Positions 28,641 through 42,700 of a DNA stretch of 64,000 nt are shown in pieces. Made by a program: the position numbers and the translations under genes. The stretch is from Dendrolimus kikuchii (lineage: Eukaryota > Arthropoda > Insecta > Lepidoptera > Lasiocampidae), in contig CM034403.1 in NCBI GenBank assembly GCA_019925095.2, positions 7,073,690 through 7,137,689 on the forward strand, written 5' to 3'. The notes beneath the pieces are model-generated. The model searched no databases, was not told the DNA's origin, and saw only the letters and a program-made list of their open reading frames with translations. Positions within the stretch are counted from its first letter, which is position 1, and each line of letters begins with the position of its first letter.

Positions 28641-29714
28641 CCGGTTTCTGAGGTTACTAGTTATGAGTTCAATACCAATTGATTCCATAAAGTTCTGTAA
28701 TAGATAAATTTAGATTAACTGTTAACCTACAACTTTTACCAAAACTCGCCACTCGATGGATCTATTTAAGAAAGAATATCTAATATTTATTTACATAAAA
28801 CAAAAACGTCAAACAAAAGATACGGGATAGCTAAACGCCTAATATGGGTCAGTTAAGTTGAACCTAGTTTAACTATCGTACGATGGTATGTTCAAAAACG
28901 CAATTTTATAAGTTATTGAACCAATAGCGCTAACGAACAGATAAACTACAGTTAAAAGTACCTCATAAACCGGGCATTTGAGATACAAGTGCGTGTTTAT
29001 CTATAAAATTCATTTTAGCTCAGTTAGATTAAGCGGGTTTTAAATGTACGAGATTGTTGGTATAATCGTAACATCGATGTATTACACTCTGTAACTTCGC
29101 GTATTTATGAATTAGACATCATGTTTATTGCAGAAAGTAATCTATGAGAGAAATCTATTAATATACTAAATGAAATGTAAAACAACAATTTAAATGAATT
29201 AGGGCAAATTTTTCAATCGTCATGTAAAAGTTATTCATAGGATAAATGTGAATGAATTACAACACTATTGCTCACATAGATTGAAAGTACCTTCAAACTG
29301 GATAAATGCAAAGTACAAAGTAAATGCAACAATTGAATTGTTTTACTTATACATTCAGTTAGGTTATAATGTATTCGAGAGATAGCTTTTATCTGATGAT
29401 TGAAAAACCGACCTTTAAAGGTGTAAAGAATTGACATAAGATTTAAAGTATGCATGTTATGTTTATTTGAGCTGTACATTGTTTGAAGCAATATAGATTT
29501 TATAGATTGTTGAAAGAACTGTATTACGTTGTATATAGTGTATGTATAGAATGAAATATAGTGTTACTGTATGTAATATATTTTTGCTAGTCATAAGTAT
29601 ACCTTTGGAGGTAAGGAAATTGTAAATAATGAATAAAAGCAATCTTTATTATATTATATCTTATGTTTTTTTTATTAAAATTTGAATTACGGACCATGAG
29701 TATTTTGTTGTCTA

Positions 29715-29985
29715 AAAGTCGTGGTAGCGTAATGGCTAGCGCACGCGCCCGAGGCTCGAAGGGCGCGAGTTCGATCCTGGCCGGAACGCATGCACCACTT
29801 AGGCAGTTTTCTGATATAATGTGCGTTTTGTTACTATTACCACGTGCTAACATCGGTGAAGGAAAACATCGTGATGCAACTGACAAGCCGCCTTGCACAA
29901 GCGTGGTGGGTATACTGTCCGTTTCCCCTATAATGGGAGGCCCGAGGCCAGCAATGGGACATTTATAGGCTGATATTATTATTAG
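29715..29985 (+). mobile_element. tRNA-headed SINE
   Basis: The A box (tagcgtaatgg) and B box (gagttcgatcc) lie in a tRNA-like head, followed by a body with aggaaaacatcgtgatgcaa and gaggccagcaatgggaca, and a ttattatta tail. It is a pol III-type SINE, not a functional tRNA gene, because no cloverleaf can be closed. A tail-only copy is at 24676-24850. Confidence 0.8.
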
Positions 29986-30714
29986 TGGTAATGCGGAGAA
30001 TCTTGTTTTTTAACAATGATTCTTATAGACTTATTATGGCTGGATCCTATATCTTACTACATTCACTTACCATCGATTGAACTTTGACATTAAATGTACG
30101 GAGCTTAATTAACTGATAGTAAGGCAAATGAACGATCTGTAAAATATAGAACCGGCCATAATTTGCCATGGTACACTTGCAATAGGATAGTTGACAATTA
30201 AATTGACTGACATACTTTTTACCATCTTACAATAATAACTCTAGACATAGCTCCAATCAATACAAGTTCTTGAGTTATTTTGATTTAAAAAAATCTACGT
30301 GAATACGTATGATATGATGCATCACGGAGACGCCGCGGCTAGTCAATGGAATAGTAGACTTTATTAAAAGCATATTTGAAATACAAATATCACACAAATC
30401 TCTTATAATAAATCATTCGACCGCTCATAAAAACCCACTGCTAATAGCGGTTTTAAAATACCATCAATCGTGCTAAAATAAGATTTATTTATAATTTTAG
30501 CGTCTTCCGAATTCTCATCAAAGTAATGATAGCCGCAATCACACAATCTGTTGGAGATATGATGTTAATTGTTCGGCATTACACAATGGTGAGTATTAAA
30601 TGTTAGATATAAATAGAGTAGTAAAAGTTCTATAAATACTCGGTTGTTCGGCACACGTGTGCTTTTGTGCCTTGAAATCTTGACTGTAGCCCGTTTGATA
30701 AGGGACTGTGCAAA
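29986..30714. other. upstream region of the SmydA gene
   Basis: AT-rich, with no repeat recognised. It should contain the SmydA promoter and 5' UTR, but I cannot point to a TATA box or initiator. Confidence 0.35.
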
Positions 30715-33700
30715 ATGAATATTCGATATGAAGTGCAGAAATCAGATATACTTGGCAGGTGTGTTAAATATTATTTAGAAGTCGTTTTAAAGTTGTTCAA
30801 AAATATAATGTTCTAAAACAATTGAATTTGCGAAAGTGGGGCAATTTTTAATTTGGGTTTATGCGTTTGGTGAGTAAATTAAACAAATTTACACTAAAAT
30901 AATAAATAACAAAACTTGAAATTACTCGCCCTGTGTTTTAGAGGCACTGACATGCGGCACTTTTCCTAAACGGATTGTATAATCATATAGGTAATCTTGA
31001 TTTGCACGTTTCATCACAATGATTTCCTTCGGGGTTGTTAGAACGTGGTGATAGTTCAACATGAAAATTAGTTTAGAAAGACTTAACGGTACAAGATCCG
31101 TGGCTAGGATTCGAACCCACGTTAATGGAATACGGACCAATCCACAGAAAACCCTAAAGAATTGCAATACATCTTTTTATAATGAAGTTAAATTATTACA
31201 CGTTTTGGTTCTTATTGATAACTAGGTCCACGCTCGACTTGAAGTTCCTGCGGGATTCCCGGGACACAAAGTATCACAGCATTTAAAAAATAATGTAAGC
31301 TATCGTTTTAGTGAGAACTGTATCGGAAAAAGCCAATTTTTATGCACCCGGACAACTTCAAACCTCTCCTGAGAAAATTCCCGCGGGATTCTCGCTATTG
31401 CTATCTGCTGCTATTTGCTATCGGTAGTTGGAAAAATCACATTCATCAAATTGGTCATTTAAAATCATTCCCAGAAAAAATCCTGTGGGATTCTCAGGAT
31501 AAAAAATGCGCAGATTCTAAGTCTAAGAATTGACTGTTGATTAGCGAAAACCGCGTCGAAATCGGCCCAGTAGTTTTTACGTGAATCCCGAACAGAAAGA
31601 AATCTAAAAAAATCATTATGTTCTCCATCGTTTATATATTGTACTCGAGTTGTTTTTTTAAATAGCTTCAATGTACAGACACAGCATGTTTAGAATTTTG
31701 TAATATTATAGATAGTAAACACTTCTGAATGGGTTTTATTTAAGAACTTCTTACATTTACAAAAATTATGATCCAAAAAAGTAATAGACTTTGTATACTA
31801 TGGCGACATATATTGGAGGCAAGTATCTGAATATTTACAGCACAGAGGTTAATTTAAATTTAAGACAACATTTTTTAAATAGAGATACCAAACGTTATTA
31901 AAAGTTAATTGGTTCTTGTAATCTTTTATTCCATTTGATTCATACAGATATTTGGTAGCTGCTAAAGATTTAAAAGCAGGCGAAACCATTTTTTCTGACG
32001 AGCCGTTCGTGTTGGGACCTAATAGCGATACGTCTCTATTATGTTTTAACTGCTACTTGCCGTTGATTAGTAAGTTTGTTGTATGCAAGAACTGTGCTGT
32101 AGCTCCGATATGTCCAGGGGAAGGTTGTCCGGAACCACGTCACAGAAGTAAGTATATAAATAATATTATTTATAACTAATTAATTATGTTCATTAATGAC
32201 ACATACTTTTGCGATTTTGTTTTTTTAAAGCTAGGATACAGGACACACCTCAGCTGATGGAAAGCTGTTACCATCGCTTATGGACGTTGTCAACACCAGA
32301 GATGTCACTAACGTATTATCGAGCTCGAAGCAATTATTTGGCATTTTTATTGAAAACCCCCATATCGTGGCGCTGTGGGGATCATTACCCCAAATCCGAT
32401 TTTTACGACAGTTAAAAACAAGTCACTTCAACAAGTTCAAAACTAAAATTTCGTATGATAGGAGAACGAGATTGAGAGCTACGGCATTACAAAAGAGTTG
32501 TGCACGCAACCGCCATCTTGACTGGTTTACGTAGCAATTTTAGCAAAAACGAACCCGTGTAAACTAGTTATGTCAGTCCGTATATCTTTATATGTTACCT
32601 ACAGTCATTTTTCTCAGAAGATGCTCGGTCTGGGTCGGTCGATCACTCTGGATTAAAATTAGTAGGAATATGTTATAATCTAGACAAGAGTTATGAATGT
32701 CAAAGAAGCAAGTGACGTGTGTAAGAATAAGCCTAAACGGCGCCCTGTTGTTCGTGCCTACCCCGCAAGGGAACTGGCGTGAAGTTATGTATGTATGTTA
32801 TAATCTCTGCCGCTTCACGAAAATTATTTGTAAACTTAAAACAATAATGGTCTTAATAATTTGTATTGCAGATTGGCATAACACAAAAGAATGCGACTTC
32901 TTCAGAAACTTAAAATTAACAAAGGGTTTGCACCCTATGACAATGGTGCAGAACGTTGGGTCCTTACTAGTCCTTCGAGCTGTGCTAAAGAAGGAAGCTG
33001 ATCCCAAAGCATGGGAGGAGTTCATGCAACTTGAAACGCACCTTGAAGAAAGAAGAGGTTCCGCTATTTGGGAATTCTATGACAGTACTGATAAGGTAAC
33101 ATTGTGTTTTAAACTACAATTTGATTTTTAGTTTAGTATGAGTGATGAATCTGGACACGAAAAACTTATTGGTGATAGGTTTATATAAGCTTAGCAATGT
33201 ATAAATTTTTTCTACGGGTTCGACCATATTAAGCTTTTGTATCACTGTCCGTTCTTTCGTTCATGTTTGGGTTCTAAAGGTATCTAAGAGCTTTTACAAA
33301 TGCCTCGCATCGTTTATTTTCGTCAAATCCATTTGTAGATGCTTAATTTCATAATAATCTGGTTATATCCAAGCTCGTGGCGACGGTACATTAGTATAAA
33401 AAGTATTGGGGCTAGTCAGGCGACTTCGCTTGTCTAAACTAAAAACTATAAATATAACTTTTTTTTATTTTTTTATTGCAGGAGCTCAGCAGACAGGCAG
33501 ACGGCCCACTTAATGGAAAGCGGTTACCATCGCCTATAGACATTTGCAATACCAAAAGTGCTATAAATGCGCTGCTGCTCTCTTAAGGGAGACTGGAACC
33601 TGGTCACTAATGTCGGAACACAAATCAAGGTTGTTATGGCGACATACTTTAGACCAGGGGTAGTAGCCATCCAGTCGGGCAAATGCCCTACCACCTGGCA

Positions 33701-36700
33701 AACTAACTATATTATATAACTATATTAAAACTAAAAACTAACTAAAAAATATGTTCGTGGAAGCTATCTCAATTTACGAAATAAAAATGCATCTTATTAT
33801 AGGTAAGCTCACCTATCCTAGCAGAATATGGACTCTTGATGGATAGTTACGTTAGTAACTTAAGATCACTGGTCACTACAATTTGAATAAGTTTTAAATT
33901 GTTTTTATTGCACTTTTACCACTATATGTATAAGAGATTAACTTTTCAATGACACAGCCAAAAAGTCTCTGTTATTTTGTAGTTGTAGCTAGATAACCAA
34001 TTTATTTGAATTGAGAACTATAAAGTTTTTCTATAGGACCAGCTACAACTCCAACACTTCCCCTCATTGAAATGTCTTAAAGTCTCCTGACTAGTCCTAG
34101 CGCTGTGCATAGTTGGACAAGTCTGGGTCTAGGCACTGGTTTTGTAAATAATAATAATAATGTCTGCCACTTGATTGGCGGTGCCTATTCTCGTCACACT
34201 CACTTCTCCATTAAGAACCTTCACACGCACAAAGAAATATCTAATTCTAATGTGCTTCGTCCTCTTATGAAACTCCGGGTTGTGAGCAAGACGAATAGCA
34301 GCTTCATTGTCAACTTTGAGTGATGGAACATTGTTGAGCTCCGTTAAATGACTGTAAATCCTTTGCAGCCAAATGAGTTCTCTTGTGGAGTCACTCGCAG
34401 CAACAATTTCTGCCTCTATAGTGGAAATAGCGACTGACGCTTGTCTTTGACTCAACCATGTAATTGCTCCTCCAGCATACATGCATACTACGCCACTTGT
34501 TGAGCGTCCTGTGTGTTGATCTCCACCATGATCAGCATCGCTATATCCATCTATGGATGTACATGTGACATGGCTCGATTTGTACTTGATACCCAAAGAT
34601 GCTGTTCCTTTTAGGTATCTGAAAATCTCCTTTACCATCTGCCAATCCGAATTATTAGGATTTTCCAGCTTCCTAGATGCTACACCAACAGCATATGCTA
34701 TATCTGAACGTGTGCCTACCATCAAATAGGCTAAAGCACCTACAGCTTCTCTGTACGGAAACACTTTCTTTTCTGAAATCCACTTCCCCTGACTGAACAG
34801 TCACCGATTCCTTTTGAATTGGTGTGGAAATTGGATTACATTCCGCCATGTGGAAGCGCTCTAAAATCCTTTTTGTATAAGCTTCTTGTTTGATGGTTAT
34901 AGAACCATCCTCATCTCGATGGATCTCCAATCCAAGATAGTATGTTACAGGCTTAGAAGTGATCTTTAATTTCTTCCTCAAGTCGTCTAGAAATTCATTA
35001 AGCACTTTTGCATTTGTTCCAGCCACTAGGCCGTCGTCAACATACAAGGTTATCAAAATTTTCTCATTTTGCTTCTTCCTAAGAAACAAATAAGAGTCTG
35101 CATCACTTTGTTTAAAGTTCATGTCTAGTAGCGTTTCGGCAAAACAGGAATTCCAACACCTGGGAGCTTGTTTCAAAGCATATAGGCTTCTATTGAGTTT
35201 CCATACTCTCTGGTATCCGTCGTCAAAGCCATCTGGTTGTTTCATGTAGATTTCCTCTGTTAATTTGCCATTTAAGAATGCTGTACATACGTCAAATTGT
35301 GTTAGTACCAATTTTTCTTTAGCTGCTACACTTAGTAACGCTCGTATAGTACCTAGTCTTGCTACTGGACTGAAAGTTTGGTCGTAATCAATGCCTTTTC
35401 GCTGCTTGAACCCCTTTCACCACTAGGCGTGTTTTATATTTGTCTATAGAGCCATCAGGATTTCTCTTAATTCTGAAAACCCATTTGCTAGGTAGCGCCT
35501 TTTTGTTAGGTGGTAGTTCAGTTAACGACCATACATCATTTGCTTTTAAGGAATGTATTTCACTTTCCATTGCCTTCAACCAGCTTTCATGGTCTTTAAC
35601 TTTCAGTGCGTCATTATAAGTTTCAGGGAAAGACTCCACAGAACAGACAAAGTCATTATAACTTTCAGGGCATCTCAGAGTATCTCTGTCCCTTAAGAAA
35701 TATCTCGGCTCTTGGATGTCGATCAGTCGCTCATGACCATCATCTTCAGCATCGTAAAAGTCGTCTTGTCTATCGCTTTGATCAGGTCTCTGTCTGTATC
35801 GCTCTAGATGACTACCCACTGAATCTTCAGTCCTGTCACGGAAATCATCCTCATCTCCCTCTGAAGAAGGACCTTGAACTAAAAATCCTGATCTTCATTT
35901 TGTACTCCCTCTAGATCATGGTTTCGATCTTGATTAAGCTGCTGTAACTGCCTTGACTCCTCACTTGGTTGATCTTCGTTGATGCCTGTTGAAATTCTTA
36001 ATTCAACTTCTCCCTGGAATGTGACATCCCTTGATCTTTGTGTCTGATGACCATCCCATATACGATAGCCATCATCGTTTTCGTAGCCAATGAGTATGCC
36101 TTTTACAGCTTTCTTGCTTAACTTCTTTCTTTTCTGTTTCGGTACATGAAAGTAGCATTCACTTCCTATGATTCTTAAGTGACTTATCTTCGGTTTCTTT
36201 CCATACCATAACTCAAAGGGGACCTTATCCTCTACTCTTGAAGGACCTGTTCGATTGAGTATGTATGTTGCGGTATTGATCAGTTCTGCCCAAAGCATTT
36301 GTGGCAACTCCACATGCGAATGCATCATTGATCTTGCTGCTTCTACTAGAGTTCTATTTTCACGCTCGCTTACACCATTCTGTTCTGGCGTGTACGGCAT
36401 CGTCAATCTTTGTATGATCCCATGCTTGTGTAAAATATCGCGGAAATCCTTATTGTCAAATTCGCCTCCATTATCTGAGAGAATGGTTCGAATTGTATGG
36501 CCAGCTGTTTTTGTTTCAGCTATGAAACGTACTACCATGTCTTTGACATCTGATTTCTGTCGAATAAAGTACACGTGTCGATAACTCGAGTAGTCATCTT
36601 TGAATAATACAAAGTATCTGAATTTAGAGAAGCTCTCTTCAAAAGGACCGCACACATCTGTATGAATTAGTTCACCTACTCTTGTTGCTCTTTCTCTCTT

Positions 36701-39700
36701 ACCGAACTTAAGACGATGTGCTTTGCCATATATGCAGCCTTTACATTTGAGACCATCGCATGGTATGTCTATACCTAACTCTCGCTTCCCGAGGCTTCTG
36801 ACATGTCTTGGGTTCTGATGTCTAAACCTCTCGTGATAAATGTGCAATAGGTCTTCCTGTGACGTTACTACATTCACTTGAATATGGTTGGTTGGGATTA
36901 TTGCTTTCAGATCAAGCTTATATAATCCTCCATTACATTTTCTAAGTCCAATAAGGCATGGTTTTCCATTTACTATCAACTTGCACTCTGTTGAAGTTGA
37001 AGTAAACATGCTATTTTGAATTTTGTCCTGTGCAGCTAAAGCCGAAAACAAGTTTCTCTTCAGTGATGGCACGTACCATACATTACTAAGTGTCATTATT
37101 TCCTTTCTGCTACTGATACTTGATTCGACTACCACCGATCCTTTCCCTTTTGCTGGAATGGTAGTGCCGTCTGCTGTGGTCACTGTGTGGTTCAAATTAA
37201 AATCAGCAAAATCTTGAAAAATGTCACTCCTGTTTGTGATGTGTACCATTGCTCCATTGTCAACAAACCAATTGTCCCTATCTGAAAGCCTTACAGATGA
37301 ACATGCGTTGACAACCATCAATGTTATGTTCTGAACTTGTGGTGAAGTGTTTGTTCCACTTTGTGAAGGCTTTGGAGGTCTCCCGTCACCTATCCACTTA
37401 GGGCAGTCTCTTACCCAATGTCCTTTCTGATAACAATAGTGACATTTCTTCGCTTTTAGCTTTTTCTTCTGCACAGTCTTATTTACAACTAGCGCCTCTT
37501 GACTAGTGTCGCTTTTAATCTTGAGTGCCCTCTCAAAAGCGCAAAGATGGCTTGTCTGATTTTCGATGGTTCGATCAGCTTTCGGTTGTAAAAGCCAACT
37601 GCTTTTAAAAGGAAAGAAAGATTCCTCAAGAGTATCCCGAATTTTACATATTAATAGTAACTCAGGTAACTCCCTATTGTTGTCCTTCTTTTAACTCAAT
37701 ATTCAGCTGGGTCCAAATATTTTTCAATTTGGACATGTGTGTGGTTATGTCATCTCCCTGATCTTTCTTATAACTGAAAAAGCTCATACATAAATTGTAT
37801 GCTTTGTCCTCATCTGTTCCATCAAACAATCTATGTAACTCAAGCCATACCTCTCTAGCTTTCATAAATCACATTACTTTCCTCAGTGTTTCTTCGTGCA
37901 TATTGGTTGTTAGAATCAGAAGCGCGGTCGCATCGGCTTTTATATACCGTTCTAAACGGGTGTTAAACGTTCCAATGCCATCTTCACCTTCAACTGCTTC
38001 ACTACTGGGAGGTAGGAATGAGCCCTCGACTACCTCTAACGCTTGGGGTACAGTGCGTAACAGGCATCTGACCTTATATTTCCGTGTATCCCAGTTGGAC
38101 TTGCCCTCTAATAAACCAATCTGTATTTTCCCAGTGACACTCTCCATCCTTTATGCTGGGGCCCTAAACCTATTATAGATAAGCTCACCTATCCTAGCAG
38201 AATATGGATTCTTGATGGATAGTTACGTTAGTAACTTAAGATCACTGGTCACAATTTGAATAAGTTTTAAATTGTTTTTATTGCACTTTTACCACTATAT
38301 GTATATGAGATTAACTTTTCAATGACACTGCCAAAAAGTCTCTGTTATTTTGTAGTTGTAGCTAGGTAACCAATTTATTTGAATTGAGAACTCTAAAGTT
38401 TTTCTATAGGGCCAGCTACAACTCCAACACATCTCACATTCGTCCCTGTTATCAAATTTATTTACATATACACCAAATTTCAAGACAATTGCTTCACTTC
38501 AAAGATCGTGAAATAGAAACAAACAAAATTAAACAAACATTCAAACAATCACTCATATTTATACATTAATAGAGGTTCCGGCAGACATTGTCCTGCCCTG
38601 AAAAAATAAAAATCTAAGACCCGATTCTACCGCCACCTACCGGTTACAATTGTGAATCGAAACCATTGGGACACCCACTCAAACACACAAAAATTCATCA
38701 AAATCGGTTCAGCAGCTTAGGAGCATCTTAGAACCCGATCCCAGCGCCACTTACCGGTTCTAATTGTGAATCTCAATAATCCGGGGACCCGTTCAAACAC
38801 ACACAAAAAAACCATCAAAATCGGCAAAGTCGTTCTCAAGTTATGCGCGTACATACATTTCTACAATTCATTTTTATATAGGTATAGAGATTATTAATCT
38901 AGTTTGTAGTTTAGATAGATTTACGTTGCCAAATGATTTATTAGTTTTTCTTGCACGGTGAAAATATATTTATTGAGTCGTTGCCAAAAAATTTAAAATA
39001 TTAATTTCATTCCAGTTTATAAAGTCTCTGGGACTTTTAGACGACGTACAAGGCGAAAATTTGGTACAACAAATATGTGCAGCTATCGACGTGAATAGTT
39101 TTGAGGTCCGTGGTCCTTTGATTCCAGCTATCGGCTGTTCAGAGATATTGAGAGGGGTATATCTCAAGGCTGCTCTCTTAGCCCATGATTGTACAGCGAA
39201 TACCCATATGTCAATAAATGATAATAATATTATGGTTTGTCATGCAAGCGTTGACATTAAGAAAGGAGATATTATTTATTACAATTATACTGATCCCCTG
39301 AAGGTAGGTGTAATGTGTTTTGTAATTTGAAATGAATGAAAGTTAATGCTACAAAATTTTAGCATATCTAGGTAGTTATTTATTGTACTTTTTAATTATA
39401 ATAAATAATAACAACCTATAGCGCCCCACTGCTGCGTTCGGGCCCCTTCCCTTCTTAGGGGAACGGACACTAACCGCCACGTTTGTCTAAAGAAGCTTGG
39501 CGGGTTTGACACATCAGTTATGGCGATGTCCAGGTGTCATCGCTATGTTTTCATACACCGTTAACACGTGGTAATTGTAAAATATGTATATTAGGTCAGA
39601 AAAACTGTCTAATTGTTGCATGGTTTTCTGGTCAGTTTATACCTTTTAAGAAGACCTATTTTGAGTGTAATGTAATACTTACTATATTTTCAAATATTTA

Positions 39701-42700
39701 TATTTTTAGGCTTTAAAGTTTTCTTTTTTTTCTCAGGGTACAGCAATACGACAACAGCATTTGCTAATCGGGAAATATTTCAAATGTAATTGCTCCAGAT
39801 GTTCAGACAACACGGAAAAAGGCACTTACATGAGTTCTGTCATTTGCACCGAGTGCAAAACTGGATTTGTTTCTGGAAATGATGAGATATGGACATGCAA
39901 TATTTGTAAAAAGCAGTTTACGAATATTGAAATTAATGATAAAGTTAAATCGTGCTCCGATAAGTTCGGGCTTATAAGTAAGTAAGTCTGTATATTATAG
40001 GAAGGATCTTTTTCTTTTTATTTTATGATAGAAACCAAGGAAAAGATAACTAGAAATTATAGGGCCTAAATCTTGCATGATTAGATGGCCCTGTCAAAAG
40101 CGAATGATAATCTATGTTATGTGAAGCAAAAACTTTGTACCCATTTTTACGAAAATTACGCTGACGAAGGAATATGAAATTTCACACACCTATAGTTTAT
40201 ATGGAGAAGAAGCGACGAATGCTACTATTTTTAATTATGCATAATCAATAAAAAAAACATTACACAAACTACCATGTATTTGACACACACACGCATATAT
40301 ACTCTTTTATTGATTGTACATCTACAATATTGGGCGCCGGGTGCCAAAATCCGAATATGCCCCATTGCTTAAATTAAAGATTAATTTTTTTTACATTCCA
40401 TTTTTGGAAGTCTGTAGCCATTTTGTCAAAAAGGGAATCTTTCTTCGTGGCTGTTCCTTCTGTCTCTGTATGTCATAATTTTTTTTAAGGAAGCACTCCA
40501 ACACAGAGTCCAGTGTACACGCCAATTATAATTTTAGTACATAATTCCTATCAATGTGATGTTTTTTTTTATTGCAGGAGTTCAGCAGACAGGCAAACGG
40601 CCCACTTAATGGAAAGCGGTTACCATCGCCTATGGACATTTGCAACACCAAAGGTGCTACAAATGCGCTGCTGCTCTCTTAAGGGTCACTGGAACCTGGT
40701 CACTAATGCCGGAACACAACTCAAGGTTGTTATGTTATGTTGTGATGTTGGAAATTCAGTAGATTACCTATGGTACACGTAGGTATAAGGCGATCGACTT
40801 GCGTCCCTTAGGTATCTGCGCCCGGGTAAAGATCACAGAGCACATTGTAACAAGAGTACTACTACTCAAGGAATGTGTGGGGGTTGACAAAAGTTGTGAG
40901 ATGCGTCGATGATGATACAGTGACGCACTACTAGGCGAGAGCCCATGGCTGAATCGTCGCGGGAGATAGGCTTGACCCCTAGAGAGAGGAGTGCAAAATA
41001 AGCCGACGTGTAGTTGTCTTGATATAATTGTTACTTAATCTATTTAACATTAAAATTAAGACTATATATACAGAAATCTTAAGTGCTACCTAAAAATAGT
41101 ATATACAACCTAAACATGTTCGTAGATGCATCTTCGCAGGTTTTCTGTATTGACAGATTTTGGCACGTACAGTCGGCCAAATTCTTCCTTGATCAGTTCT
41201 CTAACATTTTGCTTGGAACTGCTCATAAAGTTTCGACATCCACACATATACTCTCAAATTTCGTATACACCAATTGGGACGTTTATGAACTATTTAAACT
41301 AAAAGAAACAATTACTCATGTTTAGTTGCAATATGCACTTTGCTGGTTGATGACGGCCTTTTTCTTTTGTATTCTGATTTCGCTTTGTTTACGGACTTCG
41401 ATTTTATTGCCAGTTTGTCAAACTCAAACCGGTAACAATAAAACTGCGCCCCTTAAAACTGATATTTTACTTGTGACCGTGTACTTGCGATGTTAACGAA
41501 AATTTTCGCCAGGCGATTTTAGTCTTATGACTAGTTCACCGGAGTTTTTGCCCATTGTACATGGACTATTCACTTTTAACCTTGCTAATTATGTAGCAAT
41601 AAATTATTCTATTTACGGGACGTAACAGAATGACAATCGGCCAGTGAAAAACGCAACACGTGACGCATTCTGCAATCACAATTGGTCCGTTATTGTTGTT
41701 TTTATAAAAAATCTCAATTAAAAATTACTTTAAATCAATTTCTTATTTTTTTAAACTTAAATTAATCACAAACTGAAAATCCTAATTAGCTCCTTCTCAA
41801 TTTAGTAAAAATCATAAAAAGAAGAGGTCAGGAAGGAGGAATAGGATAGATGGGATGGGATAGGAGGATACAATAGGTTTTATCCCCGGCGGCCTGTCGT
41901 AAGAGGCGACAAAAAAAACGACAGCCAGACGGTAGGGTATTTGCTCGTTTGGATAGCTACCACCCCAGTCTAGAGTATGCCGCCATAACAACCTTGAGTT
42001 GTGTTCTGGCATTAGTGACCAGTTTCCAGTCTCCCTTTAGAGAGCGCCAGCACATTGGTGGCACCTTTGTAGTTGCAAATGTCTAAAGGCGCTGGCAACT
42101 GGTTTCTATTAGGTGGTCCGTCTGCCTGTCTGATGTACTCATGCAATAAAAAAGGGAAGATGAAGTGGGTCCATTGGGATTCTCAGTTTTCGTACGAAAT
42201 ACCGATTAGCTTAATTTCTCGCGTCGGACCTATGTCTGGCCAGCGGACGAAACGCTATGCTTCCACGTTTATTTTACGTATACGTCCCGCTGAGCTCTTT
42301 ACCGTCGTCGGTTTATCGTGGAATATACAATTTAGGTGTCTACAAGTCTTGAGTGAACAGGTATCTTCTAAGTAAGGGTGCTCCATTTTATACTGCATTT
42401 CCCTATACCTGACATCAGCTGCAGTGTCGGTCAAATGCGAACCTATAATAAAATCGAAATGTGTGTAATGGAAAAACGAATCGCAACGGACAAGTGGCTA
42501 AACGAATCGCAACAAAATTTTAATTTGAAGTTTTACGGACAGGTTTTCAAATTGGACAAGTACATTAACAATCTGCTCGTTGAAGTTTCACTTCTACTAT
42601 GTGTCCCAGCACAGATTTCGATTTTTCGCAGGTTTACTGCAAATTATGATTTGGTTAGGTTAGGTACATTTTAATGAATGCATTTTTTATTTAAACATAT

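Larger units (their letters stand above)
33795..38429 (-). mobile_element. Ty1/Copia LTR retrotransposon, complete length
   Basis: Two LTRs of about 260 bp bound the element: 33795-34056 and 38171-38429. The 5 bp target duplication CATCT lies at 33790-33794 and 38430-38434. Inside the 5' LTR (right side, minus orientation) is a primer-binding sequence ggtttaggggcccc-like at about 38157-38170. A purine tract (aatgaggggaag) precedes the 3' LTR at 34057-34070. By eye the LTRs differ at about eight bases plus a 3-base gap, so the insertion is fairly recent. Gene order is gag, protease, integrase, RT, RNase H. The reading frame is broken in several places. Confidence 0.93.

Noticed and set aside
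29715..29790. tRNA gene
   Set aside because: A and B boxes are present, but the acceptor stem cannot be closed and a SINE body and tail follow.
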